Below are positions 1 through 6,426 of a DNA stretch of 8,234 bases, one piece after another; position 1 is the first letter of the stretch, and each line of letters opens with the position of its first letter. The position numbers and the translations under genes are program-made. The notes below the pieces were generated by a model. That model was not told the origin of the DNA, did not search any database, and saw only the letters and a program-made list of their open reading frames with translations. Origin of the DNA: Prevotellaceae bacterium (GTDB lineage: Bacteria > Bacteroidota > Bacteroidia > Bacteroidales > Paludibacteraceae); assembly GCA_031270425.1 (NCBI GenBank), contig JAISXQ010000114.1:1-8234 (forward strand), read 5' to 3'.

Positions 1-2
1 TC

Positions 3-1781
3 TCTTTTTTCGATGGGTATATTCGCCTTTTTTGGTATGTGGTGGCATATATTCCGGTCGGTTTTCCGGTGTTGAAAGAAGCAGCGGAAGAAATAAGCCG
101 GAAGGATTTTTTCAACGAATTTACATTAATGGCATTGGCTACGATAGGGGCTTTCGCTATTAAGGAATATCCCGAAGCGGTGGCGGTAATGCTGTTTTAT
201 TCCGTCGGCGAATTGTTTCAAAACCACGCTGTAAATAAAGCTCAAAACAATATCAAAGCCTTGCTCGATGTACGTCCCGATATTGCTAACGTATTGAGGG
301 ATGGAGTTTTCCGCCCTGTGCATCCCGAAGATGTTTCCGTCGGTGAAACGATACAGGTGAAAGCCGGCGAAAAAGCGCCTTTGGACGGCACGATGATTTC
401 CGAAGCAAGCAGCTTCAATACTTCGGCGCTTACGGGCGAAAGCAAGCCTTCCACCATTCGCAGGGGTGAAAAAGTGCTGGCGGGAATGCTCAACGAAGGT
501 AAGGTAATCGAAATCAGGGTCGAAAAACTGTTTTCCGACAGTTCATTGGCAAAGATATTGGATATGGTTCAAAACGCGGCTTCGCGTAAAGCCAAAACGG
601 AATTATTCATCCATAAATTTGCCAAAATATATACGCCTGCGGTTTTCTTCCTGGCATTGTTGATAACGTTTGTCCCGTATTTTTTTGTCGAAACCTATCT
701 TTTTGCCGAATGGCTTTACCGCGCCCTGGTATTTTTGGTTATTTCCTGTCCCTGCGCCCTGGTTATTTCTGTTCCTCTGGGTTATTTCGGTGGGATAGGA
801 GCGGCTTCGCGCAACGGTATCCTGTTCAAAGGAGCTAATTATCTGGAATTGATGACAACGGTTAATACCGTGGTGATGGACAAAACGGGAACGCTTACCA
901 AAGGTGTTTTTAATGTTCAGGAAGTACATCCGGTTTCGATGGACAGGCAAGAGTTTGTAAATATGGCGGCGGCTGTCGAGAGCTATTCCAACCATCCTGT
1001 GGCAAAAGCCGTTGTCAAATACGCTGCCGGCTCAAAAAACGATTGTGAAGTAAGCGCTGTGGAAGAAATTCCCGGTCATGGGCTGATTGCCAAAGTAAAT
1101 GGCGACGACGTTGCGGCAGGTAATGCGAAGATTATGAAAAAACTCGGCGTAACTTACAATTCGCAGATTGACGGTATTGTAGAAACCACTGTTTTAATAG
1201 CTGTAAATAAGACTTTTGCCGGACATATTGTTATTGCCGACGAAGTGAAAGAAGACGCTCGACAATCCCTTGTCGAAATGCGGCGTTTGGGCGTTCGCCG
1301 CACCGTAATGCTAAGCGGCGACAAGGATTCCATTGTGCAGAAAATTGCAAAAAAAATCGACTTGGACAGGGCTTACGGAAATTTACTGCCCGAAGATAAG
1401 GTTAGGCGCATCGAAGAGTTGAAAAAAGATGCAAACAACGTAATTGCCTTTGTCGGCGACGGCATCAACGATACTCCCGCCCTGGCGTTGAGCGATGTGG
1501 GAATAGCTATGGGAGGCATGGGAAGCGACGCGGCTATCGAAATAGCCGACGTTGTGATACAAACCGACCAGCCGTCGAAAATAGCGGCGGCTATCCGCAT
1601 TGCCAAGGCAACCAAACGTGTTGTGATACAAAACATAAGCATGGCTTTGTCGGTTAAGGCTCTTGTGCTGTTGTTGGGAGCTTTGGGGATTGCTTCGATG
1701 TGGATGGCTGTGTTTGCCGACGTTGGGGTGGCATTGTTGGCAATTCTTAATGCCATGCGTATTTTGAATAAAAAATTTTAA
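3..1781 (+). CDS. zntA: Heavy-metal translocating P-type ATPase, Zn/Cd/Pb type (P1B-2), 5'-partial
   Basis: This inner-membrane pump uses ATP to export divalent soft metals (Zn2+, Cd2+, Pb2+) from the cytoplasm. The frame is open to the left edge; a GTG at base 39 is in frame but is only an internal Val in a membrane segment, so the true start, any N-terminal metal-binding domain and the first membrane helix lie outside. Counting from base 39, visible motifs are the actuator TGES (132-135), the membrane metal site CPC(x)4SxP (237-246), the phosphorylation site DKTGTLT (281-287, Asp281), the nucleotide-domain HP (319-320), and GDGIND (473-478). Lys540 and Asp561 (in ADVG) of the last two helices match the paired Lys/Asp of ZntA and argue for Zn/Cd rather than Cu transport. 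The protein ends shortly after the last helix with no His-rich tail. Substrate class is fairly sure; zntA versus cadA naming is not. No metal-responsive regulator gene is visible. Confidence 0.93.
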   Translation, partial: SFFDGYIRLFWYVVAYIPVGFPVLKEAAEEISRKDFFNEFTLMALATIGAFAIKEYPEAVAVMLFYSVGELFQNHAVNKAQNNIKALLDVRPDIANVLRDGVFRPVHPEDVSVGETIQVKAGEKAPLDGTMISEASSFNTSALTGESKPSTIRRGEKVLAGMLNEGKVIEIRVEKLFSDSSLAKILDMVQNAASRKAKTELFIHKFAKIYTPAVFFLALLITFVPYFFVETYLFAEWLYRALVFLVISCPCALVISVPLGYFGGIGAASRNGILFKGANYLELMTTVNTVVMDKTGTLTKGVFNVQEVHPVSMDRQEFVNMAAAVESYSNHPVAKAVVKYAAGSKNDCEVSAVEEIPGHGLIAKVNGDDVAAGNAKIMKKLGVTYNSQIDGIVETTVLIAVNKTFAGHIVIADEVKEDARQSLVEMRRLGVRRTVMLSGDKDSIVQKIAKKIDLDRAYGNLLPEDKVRRIEELKKDANNVIAFVGDGINDTPALALSDVGIAMGGMGSDAAIEIADVVIQTDQPSKIAAAIRIAKATKRVVIQNISMALSVKALVLLLGALGIASMWMAVFADVGVALLAILNAMRILNKKF

Positions 1782-1972
1782 TAACGAGGAAATTAGCGCA
1801 CGGATAAACACAGATTTTTAGATTATTTGCAACTCAAAAAGAATCTCACAACGATTCATAATTCAAAAAAATTAGTTGTTTGGTAAAGCTACCGGCTTGC
1901 GAAAATATAAAATGTTTTCAGCATTTGCATAAAACAGACGGTTAAAATAACGGAAAGTTGCGCAAAAACAAT
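1782..1972. other. A/T-rich spacer after the metal ATPase
   Basis: No credible gene is seen on either strand. Only a weak hairpin is visible (GAATC at 1841-1845 with GATTC at 1853-1857, loop 7 nt), without a T-run, so a clear terminator for the ATPase gene was not found. The right end of this stretch leads into the pyrB promoter. Confidence 0.5.
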
Positions 1973-1980
1973 TATCTTTG
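1973..1980 (+). promoter_or_regulatory. Bacteroidota -7 promoter element for the pyrB leader
   Basis: The eight bases TATCTTTG match the Bacteroidota primary-sigma -7 consensus TAnnTTTG exactly. A good TTTG -33 box is not present at the usual 19-21 bp spacing. Only a TTG at 1958-1960 lies nearby, at a shorter distance. Transcription would be expected to begin a few bases downstream, near 1984-1988, giving a pyrB leader of about 230 nt. The promoter call rests on the -7 match and on its position upstream of a leader ORF and terminator. Confidence 0.55.
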
Positions 1981-1996
1981 CAACAATATCCATGTA

Positions 1997-2143
1997 ATGA
2001 ACGAACATCTGCATATAAGTATAAAATTAGGTGCAACATATCTGTTGTACGGAGGTTTTACTTTTAAAAAACAGTTGAACCAATATGAATTCGCAAAGAA
2101 ATTTATATTGGTTTTTTTATGTTCTGTAACTCGTGAACTATAA
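1997..2143 (+). CDS. Putative 48-codon leader peptide of pyrB
   Basis: An ATG ORF begins about 10-13 nt after the predicted transcription start and runs through the terminator hairpin at 2078-2118, stopping at TAA 2141-2143, 74 nt before pyrB. The peptide starts MNEHLHISIKLGATYLLYGG and has no recognisable domain. The frame is open further upstream to a TTG at 1958, but that would precede the promoter. A start-stop pair (ATG TAA at 1992-1997) overlaps the first base of this ATG. The value of the ORF is positional: a ribosome following RNA polymerase closely would keep the terminator from folding, as proposed for the 44-residue leader peptide of E. coli pyrBI. The amino-acid sequence is unlike that peptide, so similarity is in layout only. 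It could equally be a chance ORF. Confidence 0.35.
   Translation: MNEHLHISIKLGATYLLYGGFTFKKQLNQYEFAKKFILVFLCSVTREL
2031..2065 (+). promoter_or_regulatory. Candidate pause hairpin and U-rich tract in pyrB leader
   Basis: Bases 2031-2038 pair with 2043-2050 (eight pairs, one G-U, loop TATC). Five bases later comes a T-rich stretch, TTTTACTTTT (2056-2065). A hairpin followed by a U-rich tract ahead of the terminator is the arrangement at which RNA polymerase pauses when UTP is low in enterobacterial pyrBI leaders. An alternative fold, CTGTT (2042-2046) with AACAG (2070-2074), would exclude this hairpin. GGTTT (2054-2058) could also pair with GAACC (2077-2081), at the foot of the terminator. The folding is read by eye and function is inferred. 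Confidence 0.4.
2078..2118 (+). terminator. Intrinsic terminator / candidate attenuator upstream of pyrB
   Basis: Bases 2078-2091 pair with 2100-2113 in 14 continuous pairs (one G-U), closing an eight-base loop, and the 3' arm runs into seven T residues (2112-2118). This is the clearest intrinsic terminator in the window. It lies about 130 nt downstream of the predicted promoter and 99 nt before the pyrB start codon, so transcripts must pass it to reach pyrB. It could also end a small RNA made from 1985 onward. A role as the terminator of the ATPase gene, nearly 300 nt upstream, is less likely because the predicted promoter lies in between. Confidence 0.72.
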
Positions 2144-2217
2144 ACAAACTATAAACTAAAACTTTAAACTTTACTAAAACTATAAACTACAAACTATAAA
2201 CTACAAACTCATAAATC
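2136..2217 (+). repeat. G-free AAACTATA-type degenerate repeat tract before pyrB
   Basis: The plus strand has no G from 2136 to the pyrB start. It consists of variations on AAACTATAAACTAC, with two exact tandem 14-base copies at 2177-2190 and 2191-2204, and degenerate copies before (from about 2136) and after. Without G the RNA can form almost no structure, so the pyrB start would be exposed in an A-rich, unstructured leader. There is no Shine-Dalgarno sequence. This may be a translation-enhancing leader or a slippage-prone simple repeat. Confidence 0.7.
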
Positions 2218-3126
2218 ATGCCTAACAACAAAAGTTTAGTTGCGATTTCCGATTACGACAAGGACGAAATCCTTGAAATTCTTGATTCCGCAGCCGGTTT
2301 TGAAGCCTCGCCCAACCGGAAAACATTGAGCGGAAAAGTTGTTGCAACCCTGTTTTTCGAGCCTTCTACGCGCACCCGTTTGAGTTTCGAGACGGCGGTT
2401 ATCCGCTTGGGCGGTTCGGTTATCGGCTTTTCGGACGCCGCCACAAGCAGTTCGTCGAAAGGCGAAACCTTGAACGACACCATCCGTATGGTAAGTTCCT
2501 ACGCCGACGCTATTGTGATGCGCCATCCGCTCGAAGGCGCGGCGCGTTATGCCTCCGAAATTTCTCCTATCCCCATTATCAACGCCGGCGACGGCGCCAA
2601 CCAGCATCCGTCGCAAACTTTGTTGGATTTGTATTCGATAAAAAAAACGCAGGGAAGGCTCGAAAACCTGAACATCTGTTTGGTCGGCGATTTGAAATAC
2701 GGACGCACGGTTCATTCGCTTATTATAGCCATGTCGCATTTTAATCCCAATTTTAAATTTATTGCGCCCGAAGAGTTGAAAATGCCGGAAGAATATAAGG
2801 TGTTTTGCCGTAAAAACGGTATTCCGTTTACCGAGTCCGCCGAATTGGCGGATAATTTCGCCGACGCCGATATATTGTATATGACGAGGGTTCAGCGCGA
2901 ACGTTTCCAGGATTTAATGGAATACGAGCGGGTTAAAAACGTATATACTTTGCAAGACAGCATGCTTGAAAACTCGAAACCGAACATGCGCATATTGCAT
3001 CCGCTTCCCCGCGTGAACGAAATAAATCCCGATGTGGACTCAAACGAAAAAGCTTATTATTTCCGGCAGGCGCAAAACGGATTGTACATTAGGCAGGCGA
3101 TTGTAAGCAAAGTGTTGGGGATTTGA
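2218..3126 (+). CDS. pyrB: Aspartate carbamoyltransferase, catalytic subunit
   Basis: PyrB condenses carbamoyl phosphate with L-aspartate to N-carbamoyl-aspartate, the committed step of cytosolic de novo pyrimidine synthesis. The 302-residue length is normal for the catalytic chain. Visible active-site elements are the carbamoyl-phosphate loop FEPSTRTR (47-54), the 80s-loop Ser/Lys (SSSSKGET, Lys81), Arg102 in MRHP, HPSQT (130-134), GDLKYGRT (157-164, Arg163), RVQ (224-226) and HPLPR (261-265). Equivalents of all main E. coli ligand residues are present, so it should be active. The ATG at 2218 fits the family N-terminus; there is no Shine-Dalgarno sequence. Upstream lies a promoter, short ORF and terminator that suggest attenuation. 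No pyrI regulatory-chain gene follows, although this PyrB looks like the type that usually pairs with one; pyrI may be elsewhere or absent. Confidence 0.97.
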   Translation: MPNNKSLVAISDYDKDEILEILDSAAGFEASPNRKTLSGKVVATLFFEPSTRTRLSFETAVIRLGGSVIGFSDAATSSSSKGETLNDTIRMVSSYADAIVMRHPLEGAARYASEISPIPIINAGDGANQHPSQTLLDLYSIKKTQGRLENLNICLVGDLKYGRTVHSLIIAMSHFNPNFKFIAPEELKMPEEYKVFCRKNGIPFTESAELADNFADADILYMTRVQRERFQDLMEYERVKNVYTLQDSMLENSKPNMRILHPLPRVNEINPDVDSNEKAYYFRQAQNGLYIRQAIVSKVLGI

Positions 3127-3344
3127 GAGGATAGGAGACAGGAGTAAACAAATTAATCTTGAAATTTAGAATCTCGACAGCTATCGGGAGAAATCATAAA
3201 CTGTCCTGCTTTTCAAGCAAGACACTGATATATATCCGCGCCGACAGGGTGTATCTTTTTCGTGTAAATTGGCTACACCGAACGTTATTTCGTGGATAAA
3301 TTACTTTTGAGACAGCCTCTCGGCTTGGTACAAATCCGCTTTAT
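3127..3344. other. Convergent spacer between pyrB and lon
   Basis: No gene or pyrI remnant is seen here. It contains an imperfect palindrome (CTCGACAG/CTATCGGGAG, 3173-3190) and a hairpin at 3203-3223. It also has a short AGCC/GGCT inverted repeat (about 3314-3325) next to a TTTTGAGACAGCCTC string. None has a proper T-run in the direction of either gene, so termination of the two converging transcripts is not clearly explained. Confidence 0.5.
3203..3223 (+). terminator. Weak hairpin downstream of pyrB
   Basis: GTC-C-TGCTT pairs with AAGCA-A-GAC around a three-base TTC loop (eight pairs, one internal mismatch), 77 nt after the pyrB stop. There is no T-run behind it, so it may be an RNA 3'-end stabiliser or a Rho-dependent end rather than an intrinsic terminator. 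It could also be chance. Confidence 0.25.
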
Positions 3345-5777
3345 CTAATTCTTTGCTTTTTCTCTCAGCAAAGCGAAATCTATCACTTCCATCAAGTCGT
3401 TTACGTAATGGAATTTTAATCCTTTCAGGTAAACGGCTTTTATTTCTTCTATGTCCTTCCGGTTGGCGGCGCAAAGGATAATATCCGTTATTCCGGCGCG
3501 TTTGGCGGCAAGAATTTTTTCTTTTATTCCCCCGACCGGCAAAACCCGTCCGCGCAACGTAATTTCTCCCGTCATGGCAAGGTTTTTACGCACTTTCCGT
3601 TTGGTAAAAGCCGAAGCCAAAGCCGTCGCCATGGTAACGCCCGCCGACGGTCCGTCCTTGGGTATCGCCCCTTCGGGAACGTGTACGTGTACATTCCATT
3701 CGTCGAACAAAGCGCTGTCGATGTTTAGCTGGTCGGCATGGGCTTTAATGTATTCCAATGCCAGCATAGCCGATTCCTTCATCACATCTCCCAAATTTCC
3801 GGTCAAGGTTAGCTTGGGCGATTTGGAGCGGCTTAAACTCGATTCCACCACCAAAATTTCGCCGCCGACACGAGTCCAAGCCAGTCCGGTTACAACGCCG
3901 GCGTATTTGTTGCCTTCGTATTTTTCGTTGTTGTAGCGTGGCGCGCCCAAGTATGTTTTCAGGTCGGCTTCGTTGATGTTTATATTATACGGAATGTTTC
4001 CCGCTACATTTTTAGCCACTTTGCGCATCACTCCGGCTATTTGCCGGCTCAACTCGCGGACGCCGGATTCGCGCGTGTAATTTTGAATCAACAACTGGAT
4101 GACCGGTTTTTCCAACATAAACTGTTCATCCGTCAGACCGTGGTTTTTCAATTCTTTCGGAAGTAAATGCTTGCTTGCGATTTCGATTTTTTCCTCCTGG
4201 GTGTAACCGCTCACTTCAATCAACTCCATGCGGTCGAGCAGGGGAAGGGGAATTGTTCCCGGATTATTTGCCGTAGCGATGAACATCACTTTCGAGAGGT
4301 CGAAATCCACATCTAAATAATTATCGTGAAACGCCAGATTTTGTTCCGGATCCAGCACTTCGAGCAGCGCCGACGAAGGGTCGCCCTTGTAATCGGCTGA
4401 AACTTTGTCTATTTCGTCCAATACGAAGACCGGATTCGACGATTCGGCTTTTTGAATGTTTTGGATAATGCGCCCCGGCATTGCGCCGATATAGGTGCGG
4501 CGGTGTCCGCGTATTTCGGCTTCGTCGTGCAATCCGCCCAGCGAAACGCGCACGTATTTACGGTTGAGCGCTTCGGCGACAGATTTTCCGAGCGATGTTT
4601 TACCTACTCCCGGAGGACCGTAGAGGCAGATAATCGGCGATTTCATATCCCCTTTCAATTTCGACACGGCAAGGTATTCGAGGATGCGTTCTTTTACCGT
4701 TTCCATGCCGGAATGGTCTTTATCCAAAATGCGCTTAGCCTTTTTCAGATTGAAAGAATCTTTTGTATATTCATTCCAAGGCAGGTTGAGCATTGTTTCG
4801 ATGTAATTCAGTTGCGTGGAATAATCGGGCGAATGTGGACTTATCCGTTCCATTTTTTTCAACTCGCGGTCGAAGGTTTTCGCTACGTTTTCGTTCCATT
4901 TCTTTTTTTTCGCCCGTTCGCGGAAATTATCCACGTCCGGTTCTAACGAATTTTCGCCCAGTTCGCTTTGGATGGTCTTCATTTGCTGATGCAGGAAATA
5001 TTCGCGTTGTTGCTGGTCGATGCCTTCTTTGGCTTTATTTTGAATAGCCATTTTTATCTCGACCATCTGCGCCTCTTTGCTCAGCAGTTCCAGTAATTGG
5101 TAGCCGCGCTCCGTTACGTCCGATATTTCGAGCAAGCGTTGTTTTTCCTTTACGTTAAATCCTAAATTAACGCAAATATAATTGATTAAAAAAGCCGGAC
5201 TTTCAATGTTCCTGATAGCGAAGGATATTTCGGGGGGAATAATGCCCGAATTGGTAATGATTTTGGACGTCAAATCTTTAATCGACGAAATAAGCGCCAG
5301 GCACAGGTGGTCTTTCGTATCGGGAATTTTATCGTCGAGCAAGTTCGCACGAGCCTGCATAAAGGGCTTTTCGGTAATCAATTCGCCCAAACGGAAGCGT
5401 TTTTTACCTTCGAGGATGACGGTTGTCGATCCGTCGGGCATTTCGAGAATGCGTACGATGCGGGCTACCGTACCTGTTTGATACAATTCGTCAATTGTCG
5501 GGTCTTCCACTTTTTTGTCGAGTTGCATGCAAACCCCGATTAATTCGTCGTTTTCCTGAGCCGCCCGCACAAGTTTCAAGGATTTTGAACGCGCTACGGA
5601 AACCGGAAGTAATACTCCGGGATAAATTACCATGTTGCGTAAAGGCAGGATGGAAAGAATTTCCCCCGATTGCAAATTTAATTCGGAGGAAGGCTCATCG
5701 AGCGATATAACAGGAAACATGTCCGATTCGTCCATTATTGCCTCATCGGAAAAAACATGATCAAAAAGATTACTCAT
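3345..5777 (-). CDS. lon: ATP-dependent protease Lon (LonA type)
   Basis: Lon is a cytosolic homo-oligomeric AAA+ serine protease that unfolds and degrades misfolded and short-lived regulatory proteins. The 810 residues follow the LonA order: N-terminal substrate-recognition domain (about 40-235), coiled helical linker (about 240-340), AAA+ module and C-terminal peptidase. Visible are Walker A GPPGVGKT (387-394), Walker B FVLDEID (451-457), sensor-1 ATANN (501-505), the likely arginine finger Arg516, sensor-2 SGVREL (571-576), and the Ser-Lys dyad Ser711 (in PKDGPSAG) and Lys754 (in GGIKEK). The frame opens with TTG at 5783, but ATG at 5777, two codons later, is the better start (MSNLFDHV); no Shine-Dalgarno sequence is seen. 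It is a single gene, convergent with pyrB and divergent from the SusC-like receptor. An inverted repeat centred about 55 nt upstream may be its operator. Nothing suggests inactivation. Confidence 0.98.
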   Translation of the reverse strand: MSNLFDHVFSDEAIMDESDMFPVISLDEPSSELNLQSGEILSILPLRNMVIYPGVLLPVSVARSKSLKLVRAAQENDELIGVCMQLDKKVEDPTIDELYQTGTVARIVRILEMPDGSTTVILEGKKRFRLGELITEKPFMQARANLLDDKIPDTKDHLCLALISSIKDLTSKIITNSGIIPPEISFAIRNIESPAFLINYICVNLGFNVKEKQRLLEISDVTERGYQLLELLSKEAQMVEIKMAIQNKAKEGIDQQQREYFLHQQMKTIQSELGENSLEPDVDNFRERAKKKKWNENVAKTFDRELKKMERISPHSPDYSTQLNYIETMLNLPWNEYTKDSFNLKKAKRILDKDHSGMETVKERILEYLAVSKLKGDMKSPIICLYGPPGVGKTSLGKSVAEALNRKYVRVSLGGLHDEAEIRGHRRTYIGAMPGRIIQNIQKAESSNPVFVLDEIDKVSADYKGDPSSALLEVLDPEQNLAFHDNYLDVDFDLSKVMFIATANNPGTIPLPLLDRMELIEVSGYTQEEKIEIASKHLLPKELKNHGLTDEQFMLEKPVIQLLIQNYTRESGVRELSRQIAGVMRKVAKNVAGNIPYNININEADLKTYLGAPRYNNEKYEGNKYAGVVTGLAWTRVGGEILVVESSLSRSKSPKLTLTGNLGDVMKESAMLALEYIKAHADQLNIDSALFDEWNVHVHVPEGAIPKDGPSAGVTMATALASAFTKRKVRKNLAMTGEITLRGRVLPVGGIKEKILAAKRAGITDIILCAANRKDIEEIKAVYLKGLKFHYVNDLMEVIDFALLREKAKN

Positions 5778-5816
5778 GGTCAAATTGTCTATTTGTTTAT
5801 GCCATATTGGCAGGCG

Positions 5817-5871
5817 TTACGGGCATTGTTGTATTATAATGCCGTAAATGTGCGTATTTAATTAGCCGTAA
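5817..5871 (-). promoter_or_regulatory. Inverted repeat and repeated GCCGTAA box upstream of lon
   Basis: TTACGG(G)CATT at 5817-5827 is the inverse of AATGCCGTAA at 5838-5847, complete except for one extra G, with a ten-base spacer. GCCGTAA recurs in direct orientation at 5865-5871, 24 bp from the copy at 5841-5847. Looser copies lie at 5928-5934 (GCCATAA) and 5940-5946 (GCGGTAA). The dyad centre is about 55 nt before the lon ATG, so it could be an operator or a 5'-UTR hairpin. No regulator can be named; I did not find a convincing TAnnTTTG match for a lon promoter. Confidence 0.4.
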
Positions 5872-6026
5872 TTCAGCGCTTTGGCTATTTTTTGCAACTC
5901 TACCCATTATGTTTTGTCAATAGTTATGCCATAAATTTAGCGGTAATTTTAAAACTCGAATATTTTCCTCGTCCAAATTTTTTTATAATAAATTTCATCA
6001 TTCTTCTTTTATATAAAAATTTGTTT

Positions 6027-6034
6027 TATCTTTG
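6027..6034 (+). promoter_or_regulatory. Orphan -7-like element TATCTTTG
   Basis: This is an exact TAnnTTTG match, identical to the element before pyrB, but with no TTTG at the -33 distance and no clear gene immediately downstream. It could be a distal promoter for the receptor gene (leader about 385 nt) or drive a small RNA ending near the hairpin at 6197-6214. It could also be a chance match in A/T-rich DNA. Confidence 0.3.
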
Positions 6035-6196
6035 GGGCAGGAAAAGTCATAATACTAATTATATACGTTTTTTATTGACATTTTCTTGGGAAAAACCGGC
6101 AACGGCATCAAAAAAAAACGGAATAATGATGTTTGTAGTTTTGATTACTGTTGTCAAAATTGAAGGTTTGCCCGTAAGTTTGAATATGAATTGAAA

Positions 6197-6237
6197 ATAC
6201 CGTAAACACGGTATATAAAACACCGCTAACGTGGTAT
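6197..6237 (+). repeat. Two tandem related 18-nt hairpins / dyads
   Basis: The first unit (6197-6214) is a perfect seven-pair stem, ATACCGT/ACGGTAT, with loop AAAC. The second (6220-6237) has the same size and layout, ACACCGC/GTGGTAT with loop TAAC. The units match at 13 of 18 bases and their centres are 23 bp apart. The closing T-A pair of the first becomes C-G in the second, and a G-C pair becomes G-U, so pairing is largely kept while sequence changes; one C/A mismatch is present. The second unit overlaps the -33 box of the receptor promoter, fitting tandem operators for a dimeric regulator. An RNA or terminator role for an upstream transcript is the alternative. Confidence 0.55.
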
Positions 6238-6267
6238 TGCGCGGTCTTTTCGGAACGCATAATTTTG
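6236..6267 (+). promoter_or_regulatory. Bacteroidota-type promoter of the SusC-like gene
   Basis: TAATTTTG at 6260-6267 matches the -7 consensus TAnnTTTG exactly, and ATTG at 6236-6239 matches three of four bases of the -33 TTTG, with a 20-bp spacer. Predicted transcription starts a few bases after 6267, giving a 5' UTR of about 150 nt that is A/T-rich and lacks a Shine-Dalgarno sequence. The tandem dyads abut and overlap the -33 box, which suggests regulated initiation. Confidence 0.55.
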
Positions 6268-6426
6268 CAATGTTAAAAATTCGTAATTTTATTTTGCCTG
6301 TTTTTAAACAATAGAAAGATTTTGAACGTATATTTTATTTTGAATTGCGTTAGCCAAATTAAGAAACTGCCCTAAGCAACCCCAAATCCTGCAAAACACA
6401 ACATATTAATTTATTTATTATTTTTC

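Larger units (their letters stand above)
5778..6426. other. Divergent intergenic region, lon to SusC-like receptor
   Basis: This ~650-bp A/T-rich region holds no gene I can support. A 100-codon frame (TTG 5892 to TGA 6194) has no recognisable protein character. The region contains a dyad next to lon, a lone -7-like element at 6027-6034, and two tandem hairpins with a promoter in front of the receptor gene. It is long for a plain divergent promoter and could host a small RNA. Confidence 0.55.

Noticed and set aside
39..41. GTG as start of the metal ATPase
   Set aside because: The frame continues upstream to the window edge through hydrophobic residues of a membrane helix, so the gene is truncated by the window and the GTG is internal.
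1958..1996. TTG-initiated upstream extension of the pyrB leader ORF
   Set aside because: Its start precedes the predicted promoter element, so it would not be on the transcript. Only the ATG at 1997 is kept as a candidate.
3451..5710. Several plus-strand frames of 78-164 codons opposite lon
   Set aside because: All lie opposite the intact Lon coding sequence and show no protein-family features.
5778..5783. TTG start of lon two codons upstream of ATG 5777
   Set aside because: The ATG is the stronger start and the two extra residues add nothing to the conserved domain. Neither start has a Shine-Dalgarno sequence to decide it.
5895..5920. Minus-strand promoter for lon (TAGAGTTG with a TTGAC upstream)
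   Set aside because: The -7-like site has one mismatch and the spacing to the TTG is about 13 bp, too short for a Bacteroidota promoter.
5892..6194. 100-codon frame between lon and the receptor gene (TTG start), with a 22-codon ATG tail at 6126-6194
   Set aside because: It has a poor start, A/T-driven composition rich in Phe, Ile, Leu and Asn, no recognisable domain and no ribosome-binding context. The 22-codon tail has equally little support.
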